The position numbers and the translations under genes were made by a program. A stretch of 64,000 nucleotides of DNA from Acanthosepion lycidas. Lineage: Eukaryota; Mollusca; Cephalopoda; Sepiida; Sepiidae. Shown one piece after another: positions 22,928-37,184 of the stretch (positions within the stretch are counted from its first letter, which is position 1; each line of letters begins with the position of its first letter). The notes below the pieces were generated by a model. The model was not told where the DNA came from and made no database searches. It worked only from the letters and a program-made list of their open reading frames with translations. Location: contig OZ010577.1 of NCBI GenBank assembly GCA_963932145.1, forward strand, positions 14,981,889 through 15,045,888. The letters run 5' to 3'.

Positions 22928-25290
22928 GTGAGCGTAGCATGCAAAGGTTACGACTCACGTAACAGGGATTTACATGAAAAAATGTGTGGACGCAAAGTGG
23001 GTGATCGCTGTATGTTTCTCTCCTGCCGTGCGTTCTATTTACCTTTACATTCTTTCATTTCACTTTATGAACAGGCAAGAGCCTCCTTTAAAACCGGCTT
23101 ACAATTATTTTTCATTCGAACTCATACAATGAGCGTAGCATGCAAAGGTTACGACTCACGTAACGGGGATTTCCTTGAAAAACTGTGTGGACGCAAAATG
23201 GGTGATCGCTGTATTTTTCTCTCCTGCCGTGCGTTCTATTTACCTTTACATTCTTTCATTTCACTTTATGAACAGGCAAGAGCCTCCTCTAAAACCGGCT
23301 TACAATTATTTTTCATTCGAACTCATACAGTGAGCGTAGCATGCAAAGGATACTATTCATATAACAGGGATTTCCTTGAAAAACTGTGTGGACGCAAAAT
23401 GGGTGATCGCTGTATGTTTCTCTCCTGCCGTACGTTCTATTTACCTTTACATTCTTTCATTTAACTTTATAAACATGCAAGAGCCTCCTCTAAAAGCTGC
23501 TTACAATTATTTTTCATTCGAACTCATACAGTGAGCGTAGCATGCAAAGGTTACGACTCACGTAACAGGGATTTCCTTGAAAAAATGTGTGGACGCAAAA
23601 TGGGTGATCGCTGTATGTTTTTCTCCTGCCGTGCGTTCTATTTACCTTTACATTCTTTCATTTCACTTTATGAACAGGCAAGAGCCTCCTTTAAAACTGG
23701 CTTACAATTATTTTTCATTCGAACTCATACAGTGAACGTAGCATGCAAAGGTTACGACTCACGTAACAGGGATTTCCTTGAAAAACTGTGTGGACGCAAA
23801 ATGAGTGATCGCTGTATTTTTCTCTCCTGCCGTGCGTTCTATTTACCTTTACATTCTTTCATTTCACTTCATGAACAGGCAAGAGCCTCCTCTACAACCG
23901 GCTAACAATTATTTTTCATTCGAACTCATACACTGAGCGTAGCATCCAAAGGATACTATTCATATAACAGGGATTTCCTTGAAAAACTCTGTGGACGCAA
24001 AGTGGGTGACCGCTGTATGTTTCTCTCCTGCCGTGCGTTCTATTTACCTTTACATTCTTTCATTTAACTTTATGAACAGGCAAGAGCCTCCTCTAAAACC
24101 GGCTTACAATTATTTTTCATTCGAACTCATACAGTGAGCGTAGCATGCAAAGGTTACGACTCACGTAACAGGGATTTCCTTGAAAAACTGTGTGGACGCA
24201 AAAGGGGTGATCGCTGTATGTTTCTCTCCTGCCGTGCGTTCTATTTACCTTTACATTCTTTCATTTCACTTTATGAACAGGCAAGAGCCTCCACTAAAAC
24301 CGGCTTACAATTATTTTTCATTCGAACTCATACAGTGAGCGTAGCATGCAAAGGATACTATTCATATAACAGGGATTTCCTTGAAAAACTGTGTGGACGC
24401 AAAATGGGTGATCGCTGTATGTTTCTCTCCTACCGTGCGTTCTATTTACCTTTACATTCTTTCATTTAACTTTATGAACAGGCAAGAGCCTCCTCTAAAA
24501 CCGGCTTACAATTATTTTTCATTCGAACTCATACAGTGAGCGTAGCATGCAAAGGTTACGACTCACGTAACAGGGATTTACTTGAAAAACTCTGTGGACG
24601 CAAAGTGGGTGATCGCTGTATGTTTCTCTCCTGCCGTGCGTTCTATTTACCTTTACATTCTTTCATTTCACTTTATGAACAGGCAAGAGCCTCCTCTAAA
24701 ACCGGCTTGCAATTATTTTTCATTCGAACTCATACACTGAGCGTAGCATGCAAAGGATACTATTCATATAACAGGGATTTCCTTGAAAAACTGTGTGGAC
24801 GCAAAGTGGGTGATCGCTGCATGTTTCTCTCCTGACGTGCGTTCTATTTACCTTTACATTCTTTCATTTAACTTTATGAACAGGCAAGGGCCTCCTCTAA
24901 AACCGGCTTACAATTATTTTTCATTCGAACTCATACAGTGAGCGTAGCATGCAAAGGTTATGACTCACGTAACAGGGATTTCCTTGAAAAAATGTGTGGA
25001 CGCAAAATGGGTGATCGCTGTATGTTTCTCTCCTGCCGTGCGTTCTATTTACCTTTAAATTCTTTCATTTCACTTTATGAACAGGCAAGAGCCTCCTTTA
25101 AAACCGGCTTACAATTATTTTTCATTCGAACTCATACAGTGAGCGTAGCATACAAAGGATACTATTCATATAACAGGGATTTCCGTGAAAAACTGTGTGG
25201 ACGCAAAATGGGTGATCGCTGTATGTTTCTCTCCTGCCGTGCGTTCTATTTACCTTTACATTCTTTCATTTAACTTTATGAACAGGCCAG

Positions 25291-28200
25291 AAGCTCCTCT
25301 AAAAGCTGCTTACAATTATTTTTCATTCGAACTCATACAGTGTGCGTAGCATGCAACGGTTACGACTCACGTAACAGGGATTTCCTTGAAAAACTGTGTG
25401 GACGCAAAGTGGGTGATCGCTGTATGTTTCTCTCCTGCCGTGCGTTCTATTTACCTTTACATTCTTTCATTTCACTTTATGAACAGGCAAGAGCCTCCAC
25501 TAAAACCGGCTTACAATTATTTTTCATTCGAACTCATACAGTGAGCGTAGCATGCAAAGGTTACGACTCACGTAACAGGGATTTACTTGAAAAACTGTGT
25601 GGACGCAAAGTGGGTGATCGCTGTATGTTTCTCTCCTGTCGTGCGTTCTATTTACCTTTACATTCTTTCATTTCACTTTATGAACAGGCAAGAGCCTCCT
25701 CTAAAACCGGCTTGCAATTATTTTTCATTCGAACTCATACACTGAGCGTAGCATGCAAAGGATTCTATTCATATAACAGGGATTTCCTTGAAAAACTGTG
25801 TGGACGCAAAGTGGGTGATCGCTGTATGTTTCTCTCCTGACGTGCGTTCTATTTACCTTTACATTCTTTCATTTAACTTTATGAACAGGCAAGAGCCTCC
25901 ACTAAAACCGGCTTACAATTATTTTTCATTCGAACTCATACAGTGAGCGTAGCGTGCAAAGGTTACGACTCACGTAACAGGGATTTCCTTGAAAAACTGT
26001 GTGGACGCAAAGTGGGTGATCGCTGTATGTTTCTCTCCTGCCGTGCGTTCTATTTACCTTTACATTCTTTCATTTCACTTTATGAACAGGCAAGAGCCTC
26101 CTCTAAAACAGGCTTACAATTATTTTTCATTGGAACTCATACACTGAGCGTAGCATGCAAAGGATACTATTCATATAACAGGGATTTCCTTGAAAAACTG
26201 TGTGGACGCAAAGTGGGTGATCGCTGTATGTTTCTCTCCTGCCGTGCGTTCTATTTACCTTTACATTCTTTCATTTAACTTTATGAACAGGCAAGAGCCT
26301 CCTCTAAAACCGGCTTACAATTATTTTTCATTCGAACTCATACAGTGAGCGTAGCATGCAATGGTTACGACTCACGTAACAGGGATTTCCTTGAAAAACT
26401 GTGTGGACGCAAAATGGGTGATCGCTGTATGTTTCTCTCCTACCGTGCGTTCTATTTACCTTTACATTCTTTCATTTCACTTTATGAACAGGCAAGAGCC
26501 TCCTCTAAAACCGGCTTACAATTATTTTTCATTCGAACTCATACAGTGAGCGTAGCATGCAAAGGTTACGACTCACGTAACTGGGATTTCCTTGAAAAAC
26601 TGTGTGGACGCAAAGTGGGTGATCGCTGTATGTTTCTCTTTTGCCGTGCGTTCTATTTACCTTTACATTCTTTCATTTCACTTTATGAACAGGCAAGAAC
26701 CTCCTCTAAAACCGGCTTGCAATTATTTTTCATTCGAACTCATACACTGAGTCTAGCATGCAAAGTATACTATTCATATAACAGGGATTTCCTTGAAAAA
26801 CTGTGTGGACGCAAAGTGGGTGATCGCTGTATGTTTCTCTCCTGACGTGCGTTCTATTTACCTTTACATTCTTTCATTTCACTTTATGAACAGGCAAGAG
26901 CCTCCACTAAAACCGGCTTACAATTATTTTTCATTCGAACTCATACAGTGAGCGTAGCATGCAAAGGTTACGACTCACGTAACAGGGATTTACTTGAAAA
27001 ACTGTGTGGACGCAAAGTGGGTGATCGCTGTATGTTTCTCTCCTGCCGTGCGTTCTATTTACCTTTACATTCTTTCATTTAACTTTATGAACAGGTAAGA
27101 GCCTCCGCTAAAACCGGCTTACAATTATTTTTCATTCGAACTCATACACTGAGCGTAGCATGCAAAGGATACTATTCATATAACAGGGATTTCCTTGAAA
27201 AACTGTGTGGACGCAAAGTGGGTGATCGCTGTATGTTTCTCTCCTGCCGTGCGTTCTATTTACCTTTACATTCTTTCATTTAACTTTCTGAACAGGCAAG
27301 AGCCTCCTCTAAAACTAGCTTACAATTATTTTTCATTCGAACTCATACAGTGAGCGTAGCATGCAAAGGTTACGACTCACGTAACAGGGATTTCCTTGAA
27401 AAACTGTGTGGACGCAAAATGGGTGATCGCTGTATGTTTCTCTCCTACCGTGCGTTCTATTTACCTTTACATTCTTTCATTTCACTTTATGAACAGGCAA
27501 GGGCCTCCTCTAAAACCGACTTACAATTATTTTTCATTCGAACTCATACAGTGAGCGTAGCATGCAAAGGTTACGACTCACGTAACAGGGATTTCCTTGA
27601 AAAACTGTGTGGACGCAAAGTGGGTGATCGCTGTATGTTTCTCTCCTACCGTGCGTTCTATTTACCTTTACATTCTTTCATTTCACTTTATGAACAGGCA
27701 AGGGCGTCCTCTAAAACCGACTTACAATTATTTTTCATTCGAACTCATACAGTGAGCGTAGCATGCAAAGGTTACGACTCACGTAACAGGGATTTCGTTG
27801 AAAAACTGTTTGGACGCAAAGTGGGTGATCGCTGTATGTTTCTCTCCTGCCGTGCGTTCTATTTACCTTTACATTCTTTCATTTCACTTTATGAACAGGC
27901 AAGAGCCTCCTCTAAAGCCGGCTTACAATTATTTTTCATTCGAACTCATACAGTGAGCGTAGCATGCAAAGGTTACGACTCACGTAACAGGGATTTCTTT
28001 GAAAAACTGTGTGGACGCAAAATGGGTGATCGCTGTATATTTCTCTCCTGCCGTGCGTTCTATTTAACTTTACATTCTTTCATTTCACTTTATGAACAGT
28101 CAAGAGCCTCCTCTAAAACCGGCTTACAATTATTTTTCATTCGAACTCATACAGTGAGCGTAGCACGCAAAGCTTACGACTCACGTAACAGGGATTTCCT

Positions 28201-31200
28201 TGAAAAACTGTGTGGACGCAAAGTGGGTGATCGCTGTATGTTTCTCTCCTGCCGTGCGTTCTATTTACCTTTACATTCTTTCATTTCACTTCATGAACAG
28301 GCAAGAGCCTCCTCTAAAGCCGGCTTACAATTATTTTTCATTCGAACTCATACAGTGAGCGTAGCATGCAAAGGTTACGACTCACGTAACAGGGATTTCC
28401 TTGAAAAACTGTGTGGACGCAAAATGGGTGATCGCTGTATGTTTCTCTCCTACCGTGCGTTCTATTTACCTTTACATTCTTTCATTTCACTTTATGAACA
28501 GGCAAGGGCCTCCTCTAAAACCTGCTTACAATTATTTTTCATTCGAACTCATACAGTGAGCGTAGCAGGCAAAGGATACTATTCATATAACAGGGATTTC
28601 CTTGAAAAACTGTGTGGACGCAAAGTGGGTGATCGCTGTATGTTTCTCTCCTGCCGTGCGTTCTATTTACCTTTACATTCTTTCATTTCACTTTATGAAC
28701 AGGCAAGAGCCTCCTCTAAAACCGGCTTACAATTATTTTTCATTCGAACTCATACAGTGAGCGTAGCATGCAAAGGATACTATTCATATAACAGGGATTT
28801 CCTTGAAAAACTGTGCGGACGCAAAATGGGTGATCGCTGAATGTTTCTCTCCTACCGTGCGTTCTATTTACCTTTACATTCTTTCATTTCACTTTATGAA
28901 CAGGCAAGGGCCTCCTCTAAAACCGGCTTACAATTATTTTTCATTCGAACTCATACAGTGAGCGTAGCATGCAAACGTTACGACTCACGTAACAGGGATT
29001 TCCTTGAAAAACTATGTCGACGCAAAGTGGGTGATCGCTGTATGTTTCTCTCCTGCCGTGCGTTCGATTTACCTTTACATTCTTTCATTTCACTTTATGA
29101 ACAGGCAAGAGCCTCCTCTAAAACCGGCTTCCAATTATTTTTCATTCGAACTCATACAGTGAGCGTAGCATGCAAAGGTTACGACTCACGTAACAGGGAT
29201 TTCCTTGAAAAACTGTGTGGACGCAAAATGGGTGATCGCTGTATGTTTCTCTCCTGTCGTGCGTTCTATTTACCTTTACATTCTTTCATTTCACTTTATG
29301 AACAGGCAAGGGCCTCCTCTTAAAACGGCTTACAATTATTTTTCATTCGAACTCATACAGTGAGCGTAGCATGCAAAGGATACTATTCATATAACAGGGA
29401 TTTCCTTGAAAAACTGTGTGGACGCACAATGGGTGATCGCTGTATGTTTCTCTTCTGCCGTGCGTTCTATTTACCTTTACATTCTTTCATTTCACTTTAT
29501 GAACAGGCATGAGGCTCCTCTAAAAGCTGCTTACAATTATTTTTCATTCGAACTCATACAGTGAGCGTAGCATGCAAAGGTTACGACTCACGTAACAGGG
29601 ATTTCCTTGAAAAACTGTGTGGACGCAAAGTGGGTGATCGCTGTATGTTTCTCTCTTGCCGTGCGTTCTATTTACCTTTACATTCTTTCATTTCATTTTA
29701 TGAACAGGCAAGAGCCTCCTCTAAAGCCGGCTTACAATTATTTTTCATTCGAACTCATACAGTGAGCGTAGCATGCAAAGGTTAAGACTCACGTAACAGG
29801 GATTTCCTTGAAAATCTGTGTGGACGCACAATGGGTGATCGCTGTATGTTTCTCTCCTACCGTGCGTTCTATTTACCTTTACATTCTTTCATTTCACTTT
29901 ATGAACAGGCAAGAGCCTCCTCTAAAACCGGCTTACAGTTATTTTTCATTCGAACTCATACAGTGAGCGTAGCATGCAAAGGTTACGACTCACGTAACAG
30001 GGATTTCCTTGAAAAAATGTGTGGACGCAAAATGGGTGATCGCTGTATGTTTCTCTCCTACCGTGCGTTCTATTTACCTTTACATTCTTTCTTTTCACTT
30101 TATGAACAGGCAAGGGCCTGCTCTAAAACCGGCTTACAATTATTTTTCATTCGAACTCATACAGTGAGCGTAGCATGCAAAGGATACTAATCATATAACA
30201 GGGATTTCCTTGAAAAACTGTGTGGACGCTAAATGGGTGATCGCTGTATGTTTCTCTCCTACCGTGCGTTCTATTTACCTTTACATTCTTTCATTTCACT
30301 TTATGAACAGGCAAGGGCCTCCTCTAAAATCTACTTACAATTATGTTTCATTCGAACTCATACAGTGAGCGTAGCATGCAAAGGTTACGACTCACGTAAC
30401 AGGGATTTCCTTGAAAAAATTGTGGACGCAAAGTAGGTGATTGCTGTATGTTTCTCTCCTGCCGTGCGTTCTATTTACCTTTACATTCTTCATTTCACTT
30501 TATGAACAGGCAAGAGCCTCCTCTAAAGCCGGCTTACAATTATTTTTCATTCGAACTCATACAGTGAGCGTAACATGCAAAGGATAATATTCATATAACA
30601 GGGATTTCCTTGAAAAACTGTGTGGACGCAAAGTGGGTGATCGCTGTATGTTTCTCTCCTGCCGTGCGTTCTATTTACATTTACATTCTTTCATTTCACT
30701 TTATGAACAGGCAAGAGCCTCCTCTAAAACCGGCTTACAATTATTTTTCATTCGAACTCATACAGTGAGCGTAGCATGCAAAGGTTACGACTCACGTAAC
30801 AGGGATTTCCTTGAAAAACTGTGTGGACGCAAAATGGGTGATCGCTGTATGTTTCTCTCCTACCGTGCGTTCTATTTACCTTTACATTCTTTCATTTCAC
30901 TTTATGGACAGGCAAGAGCCTCCTCTAAAACCGGCTTACAATTATTTTTCATTCGAACTCATACAGTGAGCGTAGCATGCAAAGGATACTATTCATATAA
31001 CAGGGATTTCCTTGCAAAAATGTGTGGACGCAAAGTGGGTGATCGCTGTATGTTTCTCTCCTGCCGTGCGTTCTATTTACCTTTTCATTCTTTCATTTCA
31101 CTTTATGAACAGGCAAGAGCGTCCTCTAAAACCGGCTTACAATTATTTTTCATTCGAACTCATACAGTGAGCGTACCATGCAAAGGATAATATTCATATA

Positions 31201-32972
31201 ACAGGGATTTCCTTGAAAAACTGTGTGGACGCAAAGTGGGTGATCGCTGTATGTTTGTCTCCTGCCGTGCGTTCTATTTACCTTTACATTCTTTCATTTA
31301 ACGTTATGAACAGGCAAGAGCCTCCTCTAAAACCGGCTTACAATTATTTTTCATTCGAACTCATACAGTGAGCGTAGCATGCAAAGGATACTATTCATAT
31401 AAAAGGGATTTCCTTGAAAAACTGTGTGGACGCAAAGTGGGTGATCGCTGTATGTTTCTCTCCTGCCGTGCGTTCTATTTACCTTTACATTCTTTCATTT
31501 AACTTTATGAACAGGCAAGAGCCTCCTCTAAAAGCTGCTTACAATTATTTTTCATTCGAACTCATACAGTGAGCGTAGCATGCAAAGGTTACGACTCACG
31601 TAACAGGGATTTCCTTGAAAAACTGTGTGGACGCAAAATGGGTGATCGCTGTATGTTTCTCTCCTGCCGTGCGTTCTATTTACCTTTACATTCTTTCATT
31701 TCACTTTATGAACAGGCAAGGGTCTCCTCTAAAACCGGCTTACAATTATTTTTCCTTCGAACTCATGCAGTGAGCGTAGCATGCAAAGGATACTATTCAT
31801 ATAACAGGGATTTCCTTGAAAAACTGTGTGGAAGCAAAATGGGTGATCGCTGTATTTTTCTCTCCTGCCGCGCGTTCTATTTACCTTTACATTCTTTCAT
31901 TTAACTTTATGAACAGGCAAGAGCCTCCTCTAAAAGCTGCTTACAATTATTTTTCATTCGAACTCATACAGTGAGCGTAGCATGCAAAGGTTACGACTCA
32001 GGTAACAGGGATTTCCTTGAAAAACTGTGTGGACGCAAAATGGGTGATCGCTGTATGTTTCTCTCCTGCCGTGCGTTATATTTACCTTTACATTCTTTCA
32101 TTTAACTTTATGAACAGGCAAGAGACTCCTCTAAAAGCTGCTTACAATTATTTTTCATTCGAACACATACAGTGAGCGTAGCATGCAACGGTTACGACTC
32201 ACGTAACAGGGATTTCCTTGAAAAACTGTGTGGACGCAAAATGGGTGATCGCTGTATGTTTCTCTCCTGCCGTGCGTTCTATTTACCTTTACATTCTTTC
32301 ATTTAACTTTATGAACAGGCAAGAGCCTCCTCTAAAACCGGCTTACAATTATTTTTCATTCGAACTCATACAGTGAGCGTAGCATGCAAAGGTTACGACT
32401 CACGTAACAGGGATTTCCTTGAAAACCTGTGTGGACGCAAAGTGGGTGATCGCTGTATGTTTCTCTCCTGCCGTGCGTTCTATTTACCTTACATTCTTTC
32501 ATTTCACTTTATGAACAGGCAAGAGCCTCCTCTAAAACCGGCTTAGAATTATTTTTCATTCGAACTCATACAGTGAGCGTAGCATGCAAAGGATAATATT
32601 CATATAACAGGGATTTCCTTGAAAAACTGTGTGGACGCAAAGTGGGTGATCGATGTATGTTTCTCTCCTGCCGTGCGTTCTATTTACCTTTACATTCTTT
32701 CATTTCACTTTATGAACAGGCAAGAGCATCCTCTAAAACCTGCTTACATTTTTTTCATTCGAACTCATACAGTGAGCGTAGCATGCAAAGGTTACGACTC
32801 ACGTAACAGGGATTTACTTGAAAAACTGTGTGGACGCAAAGTGGGTGATCGCTGTATGTTTCTCTCCTGCCGTGCGTTCTATTTACCTTTACATTCTTTC
32901 ATTTCACTTTATGAACAGGCAAGAGCCTCCTCTAAAACCGGTTTGCAATTATTTTTCATTCGAACTCATACA
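25291..32972 (+). repeat. Central array zone rich in the TCCTACCG variant
   Basis: This zone of about 38 units lies between block B and the 33-kb cassette. Many units (26345, 27350, 27551, 28355, 28757, 29762, 29963, 30164, 30766) carry G-to-A at offset 98, giving CTCCTACCG. From 27350 to 28830 seven units follow without a stop or indel. Length variants are at 30365 (199 bp: one base lost at GAAAAAATTG and one at ATTCTTCATT), 32373 (200 bp) and 32573 (199 bp, CTTACATTTTTTTC). No gene or other element is visible. Confidence 0.9.
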
Positions 32973-33575
32973 GTGAGCGTAGCATGCAAAGGTTACGAAT
33001 CACGTGACAGGGATTTCGTTGAAAAACTGTATGGACGCAAAATGGGTGATCGCTGTATGTTTCTCTCCTGCCGTGCGTTCTATTTACCTTTACATTCTTT
33101 CATTTCACTTTATGAACAGGCTAGGGTCTCCTCTAAAACCGGCTTACAATTATTTTTCATTCGAACTCATACAGTGAGCGTAGCATGCAAAGGATAATAT
33201 TCATATAACAGGGATTTCTTTGAAAAACTGTGTGGACGCAAAGTGGGTGATCGCTGTATGTTTCTCTCCTGCCGTGCGTTCTATTTACCTTTACATTCTT
33301 TCATTTCACTTTATGGATAGGCAAGAGCCTCCTCTAAAACCGGCTTACAATTATTTTTCATTCGAACTCATACAGTGAGCGTAGCATGCAAAGGTTACGA
33401 CTCACGTAACAGGGATTGCCTTGAAAAACTGTGTGGACGCAAAATGGGTGATCGCTGTATATTTCTCTCCTGCCGTGCATTCTATTTACATTTACTTTCT
33501 TTCATTTAACTTTATGAACAGGCAAGAGCCTCCTCTAAAACCGGCTTACAATTATTTTTCATTCGAACTCATACA
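32973..33575 (+). repeat. Distant copy of the 2.8-3.4 kb monomer set
   Basis: Units 32973 (CACGTGACAG), 33174 (GGATAATATT with TTTCTTTG) and 33375 (GGGATTGCC with TTACATTTACTTTC and the offset-134 A) match 2847, 3048 and 3249 in order, at a spacing of 30126 bp. Unit 33375 also has the private change GTGCATTC. The three-variant order is unlikely to have arisen independently. Confidence 0.8.
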
Positions 33576-36500
33576 GTGAGCGTAGCATGCAAATGTTTCG
33601 ACTCACGTAACAGGGATTTCCTTGAAAATCTGTGTGGACGCAAAATGGGTGATCGCTGTATGTTTCTCTCCTACCGTGTGTTCTATTTACCTTTACATTC
33701 TTTCATTTCACTTTATAAACAGGCAAGAGCCTCCTCTAAAACCGGCTTGCAATTATTTTTCATTCGAACTCATACAGTGAGCGTAGCATGCAAAGGTTAC
33801 GACTCACGTAACAGGGATTCCTTGAAAAAATGTGTGGACGCAAAATGGGTGATCGCTGTATGTTTCTCTCCTGCCGTGCGTTCTATTTACCTTTACATTC
33901 TTTCATTTCACTTTATGAACAGGCAAGAGCCTCCTCTAAAACTGGCTTAAAATTATTTTTCATTCGAACTCATACAGTGAGCGTAGCATGCAAAGGTTAC
34001 GACTCACGTAACAGGGATTTCCTTGAAAAACTGTGTGGACGCAAAATGGGTGATCGCTGTATGTTTCTCTCCTGCCGTGCGTTCTATTTACCTTTACATT
34101 CTTTCATTTCACTTTATGAACAGGCAAGAGCCTCTTCTAAAACCGGCTTACAATTATTTTTCATTCGAACTCATACAGTGAGCGTAGCATGCAAAGGATA
34201 CTATTCATATAACAGGGATTTCCTTGAAAAACTGTGTGGACGCAAAGAGGGTGATCGCTGTATGTTTCTCTCCTGCCGTGCGTTCTATTTACCTTTACAT
34301 TCTTTCATTTAACTTTATGAACAGACAAGAGGCTCCTCTAAAAGCTGCTTACAATTATTTTTCATTCGAACTCATACTGTGAGCGTAGCATGCAAAGGTT
34401 ACGACTCACGTAACAGGGATTTCCTTGAAAAACTGTGTGGACGCAAAGTGGGTGATCGCTGTATGTTTCTCTCCTGCCGTGCGTTCTATTTACCTTTATA
34501 TTCTTTCATTTCACTTTATGAACAGGCAAGAGCCTCCTCTAAAACCGGCTTACAATTATTTTTCATTCGAACATACAGTGAGCGTAGCATGCAAAGGAAA
34601 CTATTCATATAACAGGGATATCCTTGAAAAACTGTGTGGACGCAAAATGGGTGATCGCTGTATGTTTCTCTCCTGCCGTGCGTTCTATTTACCTTTACAT
34701 TCTTTCATTTCACTTTATGAACAGGCAAGAGCCTCCTCTGAAACCGGCTTACAATTATTTTTCATTCGAACTCATACAGTGAGCGTAACATGCAAAGGAT
34801 AATATTCATATAACAGGGATTTCCTTGAAAAATTGTGTGGACGCAAAGTGGGTGATCGCTGTATGTTTCTCTCCTGCCGTGCGTTCTATTTACATTTACA
34901 TTCTTTCATTTCACTTTATGAACAGGCAAGAGCCTCCTCTGAAACCGGCTTACAATTATTTTTCATTCGAACTCATACAGTGAGCGTAGCATGCAAAGGA
35001 TACTATTCATATAACAGGGATTTCCTTGAAAATCTGTGTGGACGCAAAATGGGTGATCGCTGTATGTTTCTCTCCTGCCGTGCGTTCTATTTACCTTTAC
35101 ATTCTTTCATTTCACTTTATGAACAGGCAAGAGCCTCCTCTAAAACCGGCTTAAAATTATTTTTCATTCGAACTCATACAGTGAGCGTAGCATGCAAAGG
35201 ATACTATTCATATAACAGGGATTTCCTTGAAAAACGGTGTGGACGCAAAATGGGTGATCGCTGTATGTTTCTCTCCTGCCGTGCGTTCTATTTACCTTTA
35301 CATTCTTTCATTTCACTTTATGAACAGGCAAGAGGCTCCTCTAAAAGCTGCTTACAATTATTTTTCATTCGAACTCATACAGTGAGCGTAGCATGCAAAG
35401 GTTACGACTCACGTAACAGGGATTTCCTTGAAAAACTGTGTGGACGCAAAATGGGTGATCGCTGTATGTTTCTCTCCTGCCGTACGTTCTATTTACCTTT
35501 ACATTCTTTCCTTTAACTTTATGAACAGGCAAGAGCCTCCTCTAAAAGCTGCTTACAATTATTTTTCATTCGAACTCATACAGTGAGCGTAGCATGCAAA
35601 GGATACTATTCATATAACAGGGATTTCCTTGAAAAACTGTGTGGACGCAAAATGGGTGATCGCTGTATGTTTCTCTCCTGCCGTGCGTTCTATTTACCTT
35701 TACATTCTTTCATTTCACTTTATGAACAGGCAAGAGCCTCCTCTAAACCCGCTTACAATTATTTTTCATTCGAACTCATACAGTGAGCGTAGCATGCAAA
35801 TGATACTATTCATATAACAGGGATTTCCTTGAAAAACTGTGTGGACGCAAAATGGGTGATCGCTGTATGTTTCTCTCCTGCCGTGCGTTCTATTTACCGT
35901 TACATTCTTTCATTTCACTTTATGAACAGGCAAGAGACTCCTCTAAAGCTGCTTACAATTATTTTTCATTCGAACTCATACAGTGAGCGTAGCATGTAAA
36001 TGTTACGACTCACGTAACAGGGATTTCCTTGAAAAACTGTGTGGACGCAAAATGGGTGATCGCTGTATGTTTCTCTCCTGCCGTGCGTTCTATGTACCTT
36101 TACATTCTTTCATTTAACTTTATGAACAGGCAAGAGGCTCCTCTAAAAGCTGCTTACAATTATTTTTCATTCGAACTCATACAGTGAGCGTAGCATGCAA
36201 AGGTTACGACTCACGTAACAGGGATTTCCTTGAAAAACTGTGTGGACGCAAAATGGGTGATCGCTGTATGTTTCTCTCCTGCCGTGCGTTCTATTTACCT
36301 TTACATTCTTTCATTTCACTTTCTGAACAGGCATGGGCCTCCTCTAAAACCGGCTTACAATTATTTTTCATTCGAACTCATACAGTGAGCGTAGCATGCA
36401 AAGGTTACGACTCACGTAACAGGGATTTCCTTGAAAAAGTGTGGACGCAATATGGGTGATCGCTGTATTTTTCTCTCCTGCCGTGCGTTCTATTTACCTT

Positions 36501-37184
36501 TACATTCTTTCATTTCACTTTATGAACAGGCAAGAGCCTCCTCTAAAACCGGCTTACAATTATTTTTCATTCGAACTCATACAGTGAGCGTAGCATGCAA
36601 AGGTTACGACTCACGTAACAGGGATTTCCTTGAAAAACTGTGGACGCAAAATGGGTGATCGCTGTATGTTTCTCTCTTGCCGTGCGTTCTATTTACTTTT
36701 ACATTCTTTCATTTCACTTTATGAACAGGCAAGAGCCTCCTCTAAAACCGGCTTACAATTATTTTTCATTCGAACTCATACAGTGAGCGTAGCATGCAAA
36801 GGTTACGACCCACGTAACAGGTATTTCCTTGAAAAACTGTGTGGACGCAAATTGGGTGATCGCTGTATGTTTCTCTCCTGCCGTGCGTTCTATTTACCTT
36901 TACATTCTTTCATTTCACTTTATGAACAGGCAAGAGCCTCCTCTAAAACCGGCTTACAATTATTTTTCATTCGAACTCATACAGTGAGCGTAGCATGCAA
37001 AGGTTACGACTCACGTAACAGGGATTTCCTTGAAAAACTGTGTGGACGCAAAATGGGTGATCGCTGTATTTTTCTCTCCTGCCGTGCGTTCTATTTACCT
37101 TTACATTCTTTCATTTCACTTTATGAACAGGCAAGAGCCTCCTCTAAAACCGGCTTACAATTATTTTTCATTCGAACTCATACA
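33576..37184 (+). repeat. Array zone with many short monomers
   Basis: About 18 units, of which seven are 199 or 200 bp: 33777 (GGGATTCCTTG), 34379 (CGAACATACAG), 35583 (TAAACCCGC), 35783 (TAAAGCTGC), 36385 (AAAGTGTGG), 36584 (AACTGTGG) and, at the edge, 37185. Class B units are frequent from 34.18 to 35.8 kb. From 36184 on all units are class A. Nothing but satellite is present. Confidence 0.9.

Larger units (their letters stand above)
15476..25290 (+). repeat. Segmental duplication, block B
   Basis: This is the second copy of block A in the same orientation, placed directly after it. The left junction lies within about 15473-15499: unit 15298 begins like 14092 (GATTTACTTG, CTCTGTGG, CGGCTTGCAATT) but then reads CATACAGTGAGC and continues as the 3048-type unit, where 14092 reads CATACACTGAGC. 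Relative to A it has an extra unit at 20322 and another at 20924, and lacks 8671-9474 and 1605 bp around 10882-12286. It ends just after 25273, where unit 25340 (CAGTGTGCGTAG, GCAACGG) has no counterpart in A. Confidence 0.9.

Noticed and set aside
3025..25290. Inverted or palindromic arrangement of blocks
   Set aside because: All units and both blocks run in the same orientation; I found no reversed monomer.
27093..27100. AGGTAAGA, a perfect splice-donor-like match
   Set aside because: It is a single C-to-T change in one unit (GAACAGGCAAG to GAACAGGTAAG) with no coding context; chance in 318 units is likely.
34425..34802. Open stretches of about 60 codons in a second forward frame
   Set aside because: They occur once per unit between fixed stops near offsets 3-9 and are overlapped by the other frame; longer versions appear only where an indel joins the two frames.
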